Shown one piece after another: positions 25,701 to 33,945 of a DNA stretch of 64,000 bases. The stretch is from NCBI RefSeq assembly GCF_020532675.1, contig NZ_JAJAVE010000001.1, positions 372,001 through 436,000 on the forward strand. The letters run 5' to 3'. The notes under the pieces are model-generated. The model saw only the letters and a list, made by a program, of their open reading frames with translations. It ran no database searches and was not told the origin of the DNA. The DNA is from Methylobacillus gramineus. Lineage in GTDB: Bacteria; Pseudomonadota; Gammaproteobacteria; Burkholderiales; Methylophilaceae. The position numbers and the translations under genes are program-made. Every line of letters begins with the position of its first letter. The stretch's first letter is position 1.

Positions 25701-25968
25701 TCCCATCCTCATGACCTCGTTTGCGTTCATCGCTGGCTTGATTCCCCTAGTCGTTGCCACTGGAGCTGGCGCAGTAGGCAACAGGACCATTGGTACATCT
25801 GCCTTGGGTGGCATGCTGTTCGGTACCGTGTTTGGCGTCATCCTGATTCCTGGTTTGTATTATGTGTTTGCCAAGCTGTCTGAAGGTAAGTCACTGATCA
25901 AGAATGAAGAGTTTGAGCCATTAACTGAAATCTATCACTACAGTAAGAATGATGATGACCAAGAATAA
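22789..25968 (+). CDS. RND multidrug efflux pump, HAE1 family
   Basis: 1059 residues with twelve transmembrane helices and two large periplasmic loops, the HAE1 size. It starts FIKRPVMAIVLSLLIVFMG. The proton-relay helix 4 carries GIVVDNAIVVVEAVHAKM with a single Asp, as in drug rather than metal pumps, and LGKNAVLIVEYA marks helix 10. The loop sequences (YANVNVIPEIQRVNGIAQAK, RMRAYKVSTEEVMEAINSQS) resemble a group abundant in Bacteroidetes more than AcrB/MexB, which hints at transfer. It is the middle gene of an adaptor-pump-channel operon. Its stop overlaps the channel gene start by 20 bases. Confidence 0.93.
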   Translation: MLNIFIKRPVMAIVLSLLIVFMGFLAIKALPTSQFPDIAPPRVIVSLAYPGSSADVLVQSSLITIERAINGVPGMKYIISDATSAGEATIQVIFDLGIDPNQAMINVKTRLDQVMSRLPQLVQMEGVVVERVQPSMLMYINLFSKDKNADEKFLFNYANVNVIPEIQRVNGIAQAKILGSRQYAMRIWLNPDRMRAYKVSTEEVMEAINSQSVIGRAGRLGQSSGIAAQSKEYVLLYQGRYNKPEQYEDIIIRSNSEGGILRLKDIAKVELSSEFYDIYSNKDGFPSAAIVLKQNYGSNATEVIEHVKEKMQELKAAFPEGMDYEVNYDVSKFLDASIEKVIHTLIEAFILVALVVFIFLGDWRSTLIPILAVPVSLIGTFFVMQMFGISINLITLFALVLAIGIVVDNAIVVVEAVHAKMESEHLLPYPATKKVLGEIGGAIVAITLVMTAVFVPVAFMTGPVGVFYRQFSITMAASIIISGVVALSLTPVLCAMLLKSNHGQPKRRTPISVFINAFNRIFEKITGRYTQLLDVVVTRRFLTFLMLGLFALGTFLVNKSLPAGFIPGEDQGMVYAIIQTPPGSTLEVTNKIARQLQTIASKVEGVQSVSSLAGYEVLTEGRGSNAGTCIINLKDWSQRKHSVHQVIAELEEKTKDFGAVIEFFEPPPVPGYGAASGLALRLLDKTDNTNYHEFDKINQDFLKALGKRKELTGLFTFYAANYPQYEIQIDNNLAMQKKVSIAKAMDNLDILIGSTYEQGFIRFNNFFKVYTQAGPEFRRYPSDILSYYVKNEEGEMVPYSAFMKLKKMQGPNEITRYNLYNSATIRAMPAQGYTTDDAIKAVEQVAKATLPKGYDIGWEGLSFDEAHRGNEALIIFAVVLVFVYMVLAAQYESFILPLVVLLSLPAGVFGSFFLLKVLGLANDIYAQVGLVMLVGLLGKNAVLIVEYAVQKHEQGMSIKDAAIESAKVRFRPILMTSFAFIAGLIPLVVATGAGAVGNRTIGTSALGGMLFGTVFGVILIPGLYYVFAKLSEGKSLIKNEEFEPLTEIYHYSKNDDDQE

Positions 25969-27394
25969 AGCCATTCAACTGATCGTATTGGGAAGCCTGG
26001 CCTTGATGGTGCAATCCTGCGCTATCCCAGCGATTACAAAAAAAGACCCTGAGGTGCACCTGCCTGACACATTCACCACTCTTGGTAGTGACGGCATGAA
26101 TAGCACTGCCACCATGAATTGGAAGGATTTCTTTGAGGATCCCTATTTATCTGGGCTGATAGATACCGCCGTTGCCAATAACAAGGAAATCAATATCCTC
26201 ATGCAGCGCATCAGTATTGCCGAGAATGAGGTACTGGCAAGAAAAGGGGAGTACATGCCATTTGTTGGGGTGGGCGCTGGTGCTGAAGTGGAAAAGGCTG
26301 CTCGCTATACGCGCAATGGTGCGGTGGAAGAAAACCTTGATATCAAGGAAGGCAAGTCCTTCCCCAAATATCTGGGCAACTATCAATTTGGCCTGGTAGC
26401 GTCGTGGGAGCTGGATGTCTGGAAAAAGCTCAGGAATGCGACCAAGGTCGCGACCATGGAGTATATGGCGTCTATTGAGGGTAAGCATTTCCTGGTGACC
26501 AACCTGGTGGCAGAAGTGGCCAACTCCTATTATGAACTGCTGGCACTGGATAACGAGCTTGATAATCTCGACAAGAATATCGAGATTCAACAACAGGCGC
26601 TAGAAGTGGTGAGGCAGCTTCAGCAATATGCGAGGACTACATCGTTAGCCGTAAAGCGCTTTGAAGCCGAGGTGAACAAAAACCAGAGCCAGCGCTATGA
26701 GGTAAAACAACGGATTGTCGAGACTGAAAACCGGATCAATTTTTTGCTGGGACGTATCCCCCAGCCGATTGAACGCGCCTCTGCTGGTTTTATGGAGATC
26801 AATCCCAAGATACTGCAAGCAGGAGTTCCCTCCGAACTGCTGGAGAACCGGCCAGATATACGTAAAGCGCAGCTTGAGCTGGAAGCTTCCAAGCTCAATA
26901 TTGACGTTGCAAAAGCCAATTTCTATCCCTCCTTTGCACTGAAGGCGGGCCTGGGGTTCCAGGCCTTCAATCCACGATATCTGTTCAATATGCCTGAGTC
27001 TGTGGCCACCTCGTTTGCTGGCGATGTAATGGCGCCATTGATCAATCGCAATGCCATTGTTGCGACCTACAAGAATGCCAGCGCGGAGCAAATTCAGGCA
27101 GCATTTGAATATGAACAGACGATTATCAAGGCCTACATTGAAGTGTCAAGCCAGCTTTCCAATATCGATAATCTGGAAAAAAACTACGCGCTGAAAAATC
27201 ATCAGGTTGACACACTGACCAGCTCCATCGAAATCTCAAACCAGCTCTTCAAATCTGCACGCGCCGATTACATGGAAGTGTTATTGACACAGCGCGATGC
27301 ATTGGAAGCCAGGATGGACCTGATTGAAACCAAACAAAAACAAATCATGGCAATGGTTAATTTATACAAAGCACTTGGAGGTGGCTGGCAATAA
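25949..27394 (+). CDS. RND outer-membrane channel lipoprotein (NodT/OprM family)
   Basis: 481 residues. The N-terminal signal peptide ends LMVQSC, a lipobox with Cys24. Two OEP (TolC-like) repeats follow: one with NSYYELLALDNELDNLDKNI and the other with LENRPDIRKAQLELEASKLN, the latter being the NodT-family ENRPDIxxAE hallmark. The trimer forms the outer-membrane duct of the pump. Three consecutive ATGs start the gene inside the end of the pump gene, in another frame, indicating translational coupling. GGWQ at the end is the usual family terminus. Confidence 0.92.
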   Translation: MMMTKNKAIQLIVLGSLALMVQSCAIPAITKKDPEVHLPDTFTTLGSDGMNSTATMNWKDFFEDPYLSGLIDTAVANNKEINILMQRISIAENEVLARKGEYMPFVGVGAGAEVEKAARYTRNGAVEENLDIKEGKSFPKYLGNYQFGLVASWELDVWKKLRNATKVATMEYMASIEGKHFLVTNLVAEVANSYYELLALDNELDNLDKNIEIQQQALEVVRQLQQYARTTSLAVKRFEAEVNKNQSQRYEVKQRIVETENRINFLLGRIPQPIERASAGFMEINPKILQAGVPSELLENRPDIRKAQLELEASKLNIDVAKANFYPSFALKAGLGFQAFNPRYLFNMPESVATSFAGDVMAPLINRNAIVATYKNASAEQIQAAFEYEQTIIKAYIEVSSQLSNIDNLEKNYALKNHQVDTLTSSIEISNQLFKSARADYMEVLLTQRDALEARMDLIETKQKQIMAMVNLYKALGGGWQ

Positions 27395-27446
27395 TGTTTG
27401 TGAAGGCAATATCCATACAATTTCAATATTAACTATCTACTAGGAG

Positions 27447-27794
27447 ATGATGATGAAACAGGTTTTATCGATAATCACGGTTGTATTGTCATCGGCTGCA
27501 GGCGTTTCCGCCTATGCGCAAAATAATGAGGCAATGCTGGACGGACATGTGTTGGCTGCAGCCAATATTTCTCCGCTTAACGCCACTTTTGATGGGCGGG
27601 TGGCAGAAACACACGCCATGATTAGCCAGAAGGATGCAGAGCGGGCAATGAATAATCGACCTCATCCAAAATATGGCTTCAATATCAATCGCATCAATAC
27701 CACAGCTGAAAAAGCTGAACGCAATATGGGTAAGCATTTTGTCTACGTTACCCATCCCAAGAATGGCTTCAGGATCAAGCGATACGTGGGTTGA
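27447..27794 (+). CDS. Small secreted protein with HPKxGFxIxR repeat
   Basis: 115 residues. A signal peptide (VLSIITVVLSSAAGVSAYAQ, cleavage probably after AYA) points to the periplasm or outside. The mature part of about 90 residues contains a repeated motif, HPKYGFNINRI (about 73-83) and HPKNGFRIKRY (about 103-113), so it may be two small repeats. The family is not recognised. It lies 52 bases after the efflux channel gene in the same direction and ahead of a strong terminator, so it may be the fourth gene of the efflux operon. Confidence 0.7.
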   Translation: MMMKQVLSIITVVLSSAAGVSAYAQNNEAMLDGHVLAAANISPLNATFDGRVAETHAMISQKDAERAMNNRPHPKYGFNINRINTTAEKAERNMGKHFVYVTHPKNGFRIKRYVG

Positions 27795-27848
27795 TCCTGA
27801 GCATGTGTAAGGGCTGACCGTTAAAATAGCCCGGAATTCTGCACACTA

Positions 27849-27885
27849 GGCTTACCTCGAAAACAAAGAGGTAAGCCATTTTTTT
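27849..27885 (+). terminator. Strong rho-independent terminator of the efflux operon
   Basis: GGCTTACCTC / GAGGTAAGCC form a perfect 10-bp stem with a 9-base loop, followed by A and seven Ts. Confidence 0.9.
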
Positions 27886-28026
27886 GCTTTTGTCTTTTAA
27901 CGCGTCGAGTATTGCCAGTATTTGATAGGCATAAAAGCAGAAATATAAAGTTAATAACCTACCTTGCGCTGTGCGGTAAGCCTTGGGGCGTGGTATCTTT
28001 GAGCTGTTGTCGATTCACTCATCATC

Positions 28027-28404
28027 ATGCTACAGCAAACCAAAATTTTCCTCTGGCGTACCATCGCAGTGCTTGCGCTGATCCTAGGCGTGATCGGGGC
28101 ATTTCTGCCCATCATGCCTACGGTGCCTTTTGTGCTGGTCGCCGCCTGGGCTGGCGGACATGGTTGGCCCCAGCTGGAGCAATATTTATTAAACCATCCC
28201 AAATACGGCTGTCATATCCGTCAATGGCGTGAACATGGTGCAGTGTCCCGCCGGGCCAAGAGCTTTGCTATTTTCATGATGACATGCAGCGGTACCATGC
28301 TCTGGTTCACGCCTGCGCCAGTCTGGTCCAAATGGGCAGTGAGCCTGACCATGGCGTCTGTTGGACTTTGGCTATGGTTGCGACCTGAACCAGAACAATG
28401 TTGA
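28027..28404 (+). CDS. DUF454/YbaN-family inner-membrane protein
   Basis: 125 residues with three hydrophobic helices. The DUF454 signature is visible: LGVIGAFLPIMPTVPFVLVA near the N-terminus, then a WPQLEQYLLNHPKYG segment and IRQWREHGAVSRRAK. E. coli YbaN belongs to this family and its function is unknown. The size is normal. It precedes ispD by about 60 bases in the same direction and may share its promoter. Confidence 0.85.
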   Translation: MLQQTKIFLWRTIAVLALILGVIGAFLPIMPTVPFVLVAAWAGGHGWPQLEQYLLNHPKYGCHIRQWREHGAVSRRAKSFAIFMMTCSGTMLWFTPAPVWSKWAVSLTMASVGLWLWLRPEPEQC

Positions 28405-28461
28405 GAAGCCGTGCCGTGGCGGTTTGCTTGGTCGTGATGGCCGCATGTTAGAATGCCGCCC

Positions 28462-29166
28462 ATGTCAACTTTCCATGTGCTGATCCCTGCTGCCGGTTCT
28501 GGCAGCCGCATGGGGTCTGAGTTACCCAAGCAATATCTGCCTTTACTGGGCAAACCGCTGATTCACCATGTGCTGGCCATGTTGGCGCAAGCACCTCGTA
28601 TTGCCTCGGTGCATGTGGTGGTTAGCGCTGATGATGCGTGCTGGGATGAGCATGCGGTGGATTATGGCAACAAAGTGCAGGTGCATCGCAGTGGGGGGGC
28701 GACACGAGCTGCAACGGTCTTGAACGGACTGTATGCCATGGCTGGTCAAGTGAGGGCTGATGACTGGATACTCGTTCATGATGCTGCGCGCCCAGGCTTG
28801 AGCCAAGCCTTGCTCGCCAGCTTGCTGGATGCATTGGAGCATGATGAGGTGGGCGGCTTGCTGGCGATTCCGTTGGCAGATACCCTCAAGCGTGCGGATG
28901 AGCAGCAGCGGGTAGCCACTACCGAGCCACGCGATGGCTTGTGGCAAGCACAAACCCCGCAGATGTTCCGCTATGAAATACTGCAACGTGCACTGCAACT
29001 GGCAGGTGGCGCACCGACCGACGAAGCGCAGGCCGTTGAGGCGCTGGGTTTGAAGCCCAGGTTGGTGGTGGGCCAGTTGCGCAACCTGAAAATCACATAC
29101 CCGCAAGACTTGAAGATTGCCGAGGCAATCCTGCTGGCGGATGCCAAGGAGAATGAAGCAATATGA
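28462..29166 (+). CDS. ispD: 2-C-methyl-D-erythritol 4-phosphate cytidylyltransferase
   Basis: 234 residues from the ATG at 28462, three codons inside the longest frame, giving the usual IspD start. The CTP-binding loop is [17 protein letters not shown]. The [13 protein letters not shown] segment, the GDxLW-like [12 protein letters not shown], and a conserved late TDEAQAVE follow. It makes CDP-methylerythritol in the non-mevalonate isoprenoid pathway. Its stop overlaps the ispF start (ATGA), the classic ispD-ispF coupling. Confidence 0.95.
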   Translation: MSTFHVLIPAAGSGSRMGSELPKQYLPLLGKPLIHHVLAMLAQAPRIASVHVVVSADDACWDEHAVDYGNKVQVHRSGGATRAATVLNGLYAMAGQVRADDWILVHDAARPGLSQALLASLLDALEHDEVGGLLAIPLADTLKRADEQQRVATTEPRDGLWQAQTPQMFRYEILQRALQLAGGAPTDEAQAVEALGLKPRLVVGQLRNLKITYPQDLKIAEAILLADAKENEAI

Positions 29167-29645
29167 TCAGAGTAGGCAATGGATTTGACGTTCACCAATT
29201 GGTGGAAGGACGTCCTTGTATCATAGGCGGCGTAGATATTCCCTATGCCAAAGGCCTGAAAGGCCATTCAGATGCAGATGTGCTGCTGCATGCAGTGAGT
29301 GATGCATTGCTGGGGGCTGCTGCGATGGGCGATATCGGCAAGCATTTCCCTGATACCGATGAGCGTTTCAAGGGTGCTGATTCCCGGGTGTTATTGCGGC
29401 ATGTCGTCAATCTGTTAAAAACCAAGCATTATTCTATTGTGAATATTGATGCGACTATCATGGCAGAAGCGCCCAAGATGGCACCGTATGTTGCTGAGAT
29501 GTGTCGCAATATTGCCAACGACTGTGGCCTCCCTGATGACAGTGTCAATGTAAAGGCCACCACAACCGAAAAGCTGGGGTTTACCGGGCGTGGTGAAGGG
29601 ATTGCAGCGCAGGCCGTATGCCTGATTCAGCGTTACCAGATTTGA
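29163..29645 (+). CDS. ispF: 2-C-methyl-D-erythritol 2,4-cyclodiphosphate synthase
   Basis: 160 residues, full length. The divalent-metal ligands are in GFDVHQL (Asp9, His11) and [12 protein letters not shown]. The substrate-binding [15 protein letters not shown] and the C-terminal [19 protein letters not shown] are intact. The trimer cyclises CDP-methylerythritol-2-phosphate to MEcPP with release of CMP, the step after IspD and IspE. It is translationally coupled to ispD by a 4-base overlap. A symmetrical terminator follows 20 bases after the stop. Confidence 0.96.
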   Translation: MIRVGNGFDVHQLVEGRPCIIGGVDIPYAKGLKGHSDADVLLHAVSDALLGAAAMGDIGKHFPDTDERFKGADSRVLLRHVVNLLKTKHYSIVNIDATIMAEAPKMAPYVAEMCRNIANDCGLPDDSVNVKATTTEKLGFTGRGEGIAAQAVCLIQRYQI

Positions 29646-29666
29646 GTGCTGAGTTTACGAATGGAT

Positions 29667-29692
29667 AAAAAGCCCGGCATGCCGGGCTTTTT
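29667..29692. terminator. Bidirectional terminator between ispF and the metal efflux operon
   Basis: AAAAAGCCCGGCATGCCGGGCTTTTT is a fully palindromic hairpin with an A-run on one side and a T-run on the other. It serves ispF on the plus strand and the converging czcA-like gene on the minus strand. Confidence 0.92.
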
Positions 29693-29704
29693 GTTGTCAG
29701 CGGC

Positions 29705-32700
29705 TTATTCGCCTCTGCGTTCATCAGAAAAGTAAGGGAACAACAGGGGTAGCAATAGCAAAGTGAAGAGGGTGGCTGACACCAGGCCACCGACAATCAC
29801 GACGGCGAATGGCCTCTGGGTTTCAGAGCCTATGCTGTGTGAAAGTGCAGCAGGCAATAATCCCAGACCTGCCATCAATGCAGTCATCATGATCGGGCGC
29901 AGGCGTGCGACAGCGCCATCAACGACGGCTTTCTTGAGTGCATACCCTTCTCGCATCAGGTACTTGATCTGTTCCACCATGATGACGCCGTTCTGCACCG
30001 ACACCCCGGCCAGCGCAATGAATCCCACGGCGGCGGAGACTGAGAGATGCAAGCCCGCGAGGCCAAGTGCTGCCAGGCCCCCGATCAGCGTGAAGGGGAT
30101 CATCATCAGTACCAGCAAGGCATTGCGTATAGACTTGAAGGCCATGAATAGCAGCACGAATATCATCATCAATGACAGCGGTACAATCACTTCCAAGCGC
30201 TTCATGGCGCGTTGCTGGTTCTCGAACTGCCCGCCCCAGGTGATGGTATAACCAGGCGGTAGTTTGACCTGTTGCTTGACCTTGTCCATGGCTTCGGCCA
30301 CAAAGCTACCCTGATCGCGATTGATCAGGTTGGCCTTGATGGCGACGATACGTGAGACTCCCTCACGACTGACGCGGGAGGCCCCCTGCTTGATGCTGAT
30401 GTCTGCGACTTCACCCAGTGGAATGGTGCCGGCATTATCAGGCAGTGCCACAGGCAATTCTGCGATGTCATCCACCCCATCGCGATATTGGCGATCCAGG
30501 CGCAAGGTCACGTCAAAGCGACGATCCCCATCATAAAATGTGTTGGCAGCATTGCCTGCCATGGCCGTCTGTATGGTGGTGTTAACATCATTGACCGTCA
30601 TGCCGTAACGCGCAAGTTTTGTTCTATCCAGGGCAATATTCAGCTCTGAGTTACCGGAGATGCGGATGGCAGCAACATCGGTAGCGCCCTTGATGCTATT
30701 CAATACATCGACCACCTGGTCTGCCTTGTCTTCCAGAATGGCGAGATCCGGGCCAAAAATCTTGACCGAGATTTCCCCTTTAACGCCTGAAAGTGCTTCT
30801 TCCACACTGTCCTGTATCACTTGCGAGAAGTTGGTGGGAATGCCCGGAATCGTATGTATCTTGCCGGAGATGCTTTCTATGAGTGCTTCCTTGTTGGCGA
30901 AGCTCCATTCCGAGCGCGGCTTGAGGTCAGCCAGAATCTCAATATTGTTCGGTCCTTTAGGGTCAGTGCCATCATCAGGCCGCCCGACATGGCTGACGAC
31001 CAGATTGACCTCTTTGTAACCTTCAAGAATGGTACGCACATGGCGTTCTACTTCCTTGGTTTTGGCCAGGCCAGTGGAAGGTGGCAGGCTGATGGTTAGC
31101 CATATATTGCCTTCATCCAGCTTGGGCAGGAACTCAGAACCCAGCCTGGGGGCGAGCAGCAGGGAGGCAATCAATAAGCCCACCGAACCTGCAACCAGTG
31201 GCCAGCGAATATTGACTGTGCGCAGCAACAGGCTGCGATAACCTTCCTGGATCTTGTGCATCCATCCGCTGTGCTTTTCCGCCATATCCTCGCGGCGCAT
31301 GGTGTAGGAGAGCAGGGCTGGCACCAGGGTCAGTGTGAGCAGGATGGCACCCAGCAGGGCAAAGCTCAAGGTAAACGCCATGGGCGAGAAAATCTTGCCT
31401 TCCACCCGCTGGAAAGTGAAGATGGGCAGGAAGGCCAGGATGATGATGGCCTTGGAAAAGAGAATGGGCCTGCCCATTTCAATCGCGGTTTGCTTGAGTG
31501 TGTGCAAACGCCAGCCAAAGGTGGCTTGTTGTGGCAGCTTGTCTATCTGTGCGGCTGCCAGGCGCACCATGAGGGCTTCTACCAGCACCACAGCACTGTC
31601 GATAATAATCCCGAAGTCCACTGCCCCCAGCGAAATCAGGTTGGCGGAAACGCCACGGATGTCCATGATGATAAAGGCAAATAGCAGTGACAGTGGAATC
31701 ACCGATGCCACAATCAGGGCAGCCCGCCAATTGCGCAGGAAAACAATGAGTATGGTGACGACCAGCAGTGCACCGACAATCAGGTTTTCAGTGACGGTAT
31801 GTACCGTATGCTCAATCAGGGTTGTGCGGTCGTAGAAAGGTGCAATCTTGACGCCAGGCGGCAGCTTGGCATTGATCTCGTTGACCTTGCTGCGTAATGC
31901 ATCAATGACCCTGGCCGGGTTCTGGCCCTTATTCATGATGACAATACCTTCTACCACGTCATCTTTATCATTAAAGGCGACAATGCCAGAACGGGTACGG
32001 TCACCAATTTCCACAGCACCGATATCACTGACCAGTATGGGTTTGCCGCCGCGTGAATCAATCACGGTATTGGCAATATCTTCCAGACTCTTGTAAAGAC
32101 CAATACCGCGCACTACTAGGTCTTCATCGCCGCGGTGCATGAGGCCACCGCCAATATTGCTGCTGTTGCCGCTGAGAGCGTGGTTGACCTGGTCTATGGT
32201 GATATCGAATTTCTTCAACAGATAGGGATCAAGCTTGACCTGATATTCCTTGATGCTGCCACCAAAGCTGGTGATGTCAGCAACACCAGAAACCGTGCGT
32301 AACATGGGACGGATCTGCCAGTCCTGGATCGCACGGATTTCACGTTGCGGCATATCCTTGGGTGCTTCTACCAGGTAGCGGAATATCTCGCCCACGGCAG
32401 TGGAAAGGGGAGCCAGTGTTGGCTGGTATTCTGCTGGCAGTTCTGCATCCTGCAAGTGCTCCAGCACTTGTTGGCGGGCAAAGTAATCATCGGTTTTTTC
32501 CGAGAAGGTCAGCGTGATGACTGAAAGCCCGGTAATGGAGACAGAGCGCATTTGCGTGAGGTGAGGAACGCCGCTCATTTCGTGCTCGATGGGAAGGGTG
32601 ACCACACGCTCGACCTCTTCCGGTGCCAGGCCTGGCACCTGCGTCACAATGCCGACGTGTACATCCTCTACGTCTGGGAATGCCTCAATCGGCATATTGT

Positions 32701-32794
32701 CCACCGCAAAATAGCCCGCGATGATCAGGGCCAGCGTACCCAGCAAGACAAACACCCGCTGTTGCAGCGAGAAGGTAATCAGTTTATTCAACAT
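29705..32794 (-). CDS. Heavy-metal RND efflux pump, CzcA/CusA family
   Basis: 1029 residues with twelve transmembrane helices. The helix 4 relay reads GAVDFGIIIDSAVVLVEAL, with two Asp and a Glu, the pattern of divalent-cation (HME) pumps such as CzcA rather than the AcrB drug pumps or the single-Asp Cu/Ag pumps. It starts LNKLITFSLQQRVFVLL and carries the CzcA-type NMPIEAFPDVEDVHVGIVTQ. The likely substrates are Zn, Co, Cd or Ni, expelled from the periplasm across the outer membrane. It is the third gene of a channel-adaptor-pump operon on the minus strand. The metal cannot be fixed from sequence. Confidence 0.92.
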   Translation of the reverse strand: MLNKLITFSLQQRVFVLLGTLALIIAGYFAVDNMPIEAFPDVEDVHVGIVTQVPGLAPEEVERVVTLPIEHEMSGVPHLTQMRSVSITGLSVITLTFSEKTDDYFARQQVLEHLQDAELPAEYQPTLAPLSTAVGEIFRYLVEAPKDMPQREIRAIQDWQIRPMLRTVSGVADITSFGGSIKEYQVKLDPYLLKKFDITIDQVNHALSGNSSNIGGGLMHRGDEDLVVRGIGLYKSLEDIANTVIDSRGGKPILVSDIGAVEIGDRTRSGIVAFNDKDDVVEGIVIMNKGQNPARVIDALRSKVNEINAKLPPGVKIAPFYDRTTLIEHTVHTVTENLIVGALLVVTILIVFLRNWRAALIVASVIPLSLLFAFIIMDIRGVSANLISLGAVDFGIIIDSAVVLVEALMVRLAAAQIDKLPQQATFGWRLHTLKQTAIEMGRPILFSKAIIILAFLPIFTFQRVEGKIFSPMAFTLSFALLGAILLTLTLVPALLSYTMRREDMAEKHSGWMHKIQEGYRSLLLRTVNIRWPLVAGSVGLLIASLLLAPRLGSEFLPKLDEGNIWLTISLPPSTGLAKTKEVERHVRTILEGYKEVNLVVSHVGRPDDGTDPKGPNNIEILADLKPRSEWSFANKEALIESISGKIHTIPGIPTNFSQVIQDSVEEALSGVKGEISVKIFGPDLAILEDKADQVVDVLNSIKGATDVAAIRISGNSELNIALDRTKLARYGMTVNDVNTTIQTAMAGNAANTFYDGDRRFDVTLRLDRQYRDGVDDIAELPVALPDNAGTIPLGEVADISIKQGASRVSREGVSRIVAIKANLINRDQGSFVAEAMDKVKQQVKLPPGYTITWGGQFENQQRAMKRLEVIVPLSLMMIFVLLFMAFKSIRNALLVLMMIPFTLIGGLAALGLAGLHLSVSAAVGFIALAGVSVQNGVIMVEQIKYLMREGYALKKAVVDGAVARLRPIMMTALMAGLGLLPAALSHSIGSETQRPFAVVIVGGLVSATLFTLLLLPLLFPYFSDERRGE

Positions 32795-32805
32795 GGTGGG
32801 TGGCC

Positions 32806-33912
32806 TTATTTACCTGCGGCAAGTTCGGAATTGAGCAGGATTGCTCCTGACGTCACCAGTTTTTCATTATTGCTCAGGCCTTGTTTTACGGTCGCAAAGT
32901 CCTTGCCCTGCACATCCAGGGTCACTCGGCGCTTCTTGATATGCCCGGGGCTGGTCTCGACGAAGACATAGCTATACAGGCCTTCTGTGATCAGTGCACT
33001 GTTGGGAATGCGGATGACCTGGCGGTTGCCTGGGCTTAATGGGGTGATGCGGGCATACATTTCCGGTTTGAGGCGGCCGCCCTTGCTATCTACCGAGCAG
33101 CGAATGGGAATACGGCGCGTGACAGGATCTATCATGGCACCGATGGAAAGAATCTTGCCGCTGAATGCTTCACCTGGATAGGCATCCACCTCCACTGAAA
33201 CGCTTTGCCCGGGATTGACCTTGCCCAGGTCACGCTCTGGCAGGTCGATACTGGCCCAGAGATGAAGTGGGTCGGTGATGATGAAGATCGGGGTGGCGGC
33301 ATCCGGCCTGACCTCGCTGCCGGGATTGACCTGGCGATCAACGATGATGCCAGCTAGCGGCGCACGCACACTATAGCTTTCGTTGGTATTGCGACTTGCC
33401 CCCAGATTGTTGAGGCGGGCACTGGCGCGGGATGATTCAGCCGCGGCTTCATCCAGGTCTGCCTTGCTGGCTTCAAGCTCCTTGTGTGGTATCACGCCGC
33501 CATCCAGCAACATGCGGCTACGCTCATAAGCCTGCTTCTTCAATTGCAGTTCAGCCTGGGCTTTGCGAGCGTCGGCAATGGCGCTGCCCAAGTCGGGGGA
33601 GTCCATGGTCATCAACACTTGACCGGATTTGACGGTATCCCCGATTTCCGCATTGATCCTGAGTGCGCGGCCCACAACCGGTGAGCTGATGCGGGCCGTA
33701 AAGTTTTCGTTGAATACAATCTTGCCATTGAAGGGCGAGCTGGCAGGGGCTGGAATCTGAGTCACTGCTTCGATTTTCAGGTTGGCGAGCTGCGGGGAGT
33801 CTGCTGCCAATACCACCTCATCGGCAGCTTTTGGCTTGGCGACTTCCGCGGCCAACAGCGGGGTCGTGCTATACAGGCTTGATAACAGCAGTATCAGTAA
33901 TTTCTTGTTCAT
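32806..33912 (-). CDS. Heavy-metal RND efflux adaptor, CzcB family
   Basis: 368 residues. A signal peptide (LLILLLSSLYSTTPLLAAEV) leads to the barrel-sandwich half RISSPVVGRALRINAEIGDT, then VKSGQVLMTMDSPDLG. A long helical hairpin, the second half NESYSVRAPLAGIIVDRQVN, the beta-barrel and a C-terminal domain ending SNNEKLVTSGAILLNSEL follow. It lacks the His-rich metal-binding N-terminus of canonical CzcB. It joins the pump to the outer-membrane channel. It starts 12 bases before the pump gene, as the middle gene of the operon. Confidence 0.9.
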   Translation of the reverse strand: MNKKLLILLLSSLYSTTPLLAAEVAKPKAADEVVLAADSPQLANLKIEAVTQIPAPASSPFNGKIVFNENFTARISSPVVGRALRINAEIGDTVKSGQVLMTMDSPDLGSAIADARKAQAELQLKKQAYERSRMLLDGGVIPHKELEASKADLDEAAAESSRASARLNNLGASRNTNESYSVRAPLAGIIVDRQVNPGSEVRPDAATPIFIITDPLHLWASIDLPERDLGKVNPGQSVSVEVDAYPGEAFSGKILSIGAMIDPVTRRIPIRCSVDSKGGRLKPEMYARITPLSPGNRQVIRIPNSALITEGLYSYVFVETSPGHIKKRRVTLDVQGKDFATVKQGLSNNEKLVTSGAILLNSELAAGK

Positions 33913-33945
33913 TATGGGCTTTCTTAACCTTCAGGTTTAAGCGTA

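Noticed and set aside
30000-31850. Several plus-strand frames over the CzcA-like gene
   Set aside because: They are antisense shadows of a long, clearly conserved pump gene.
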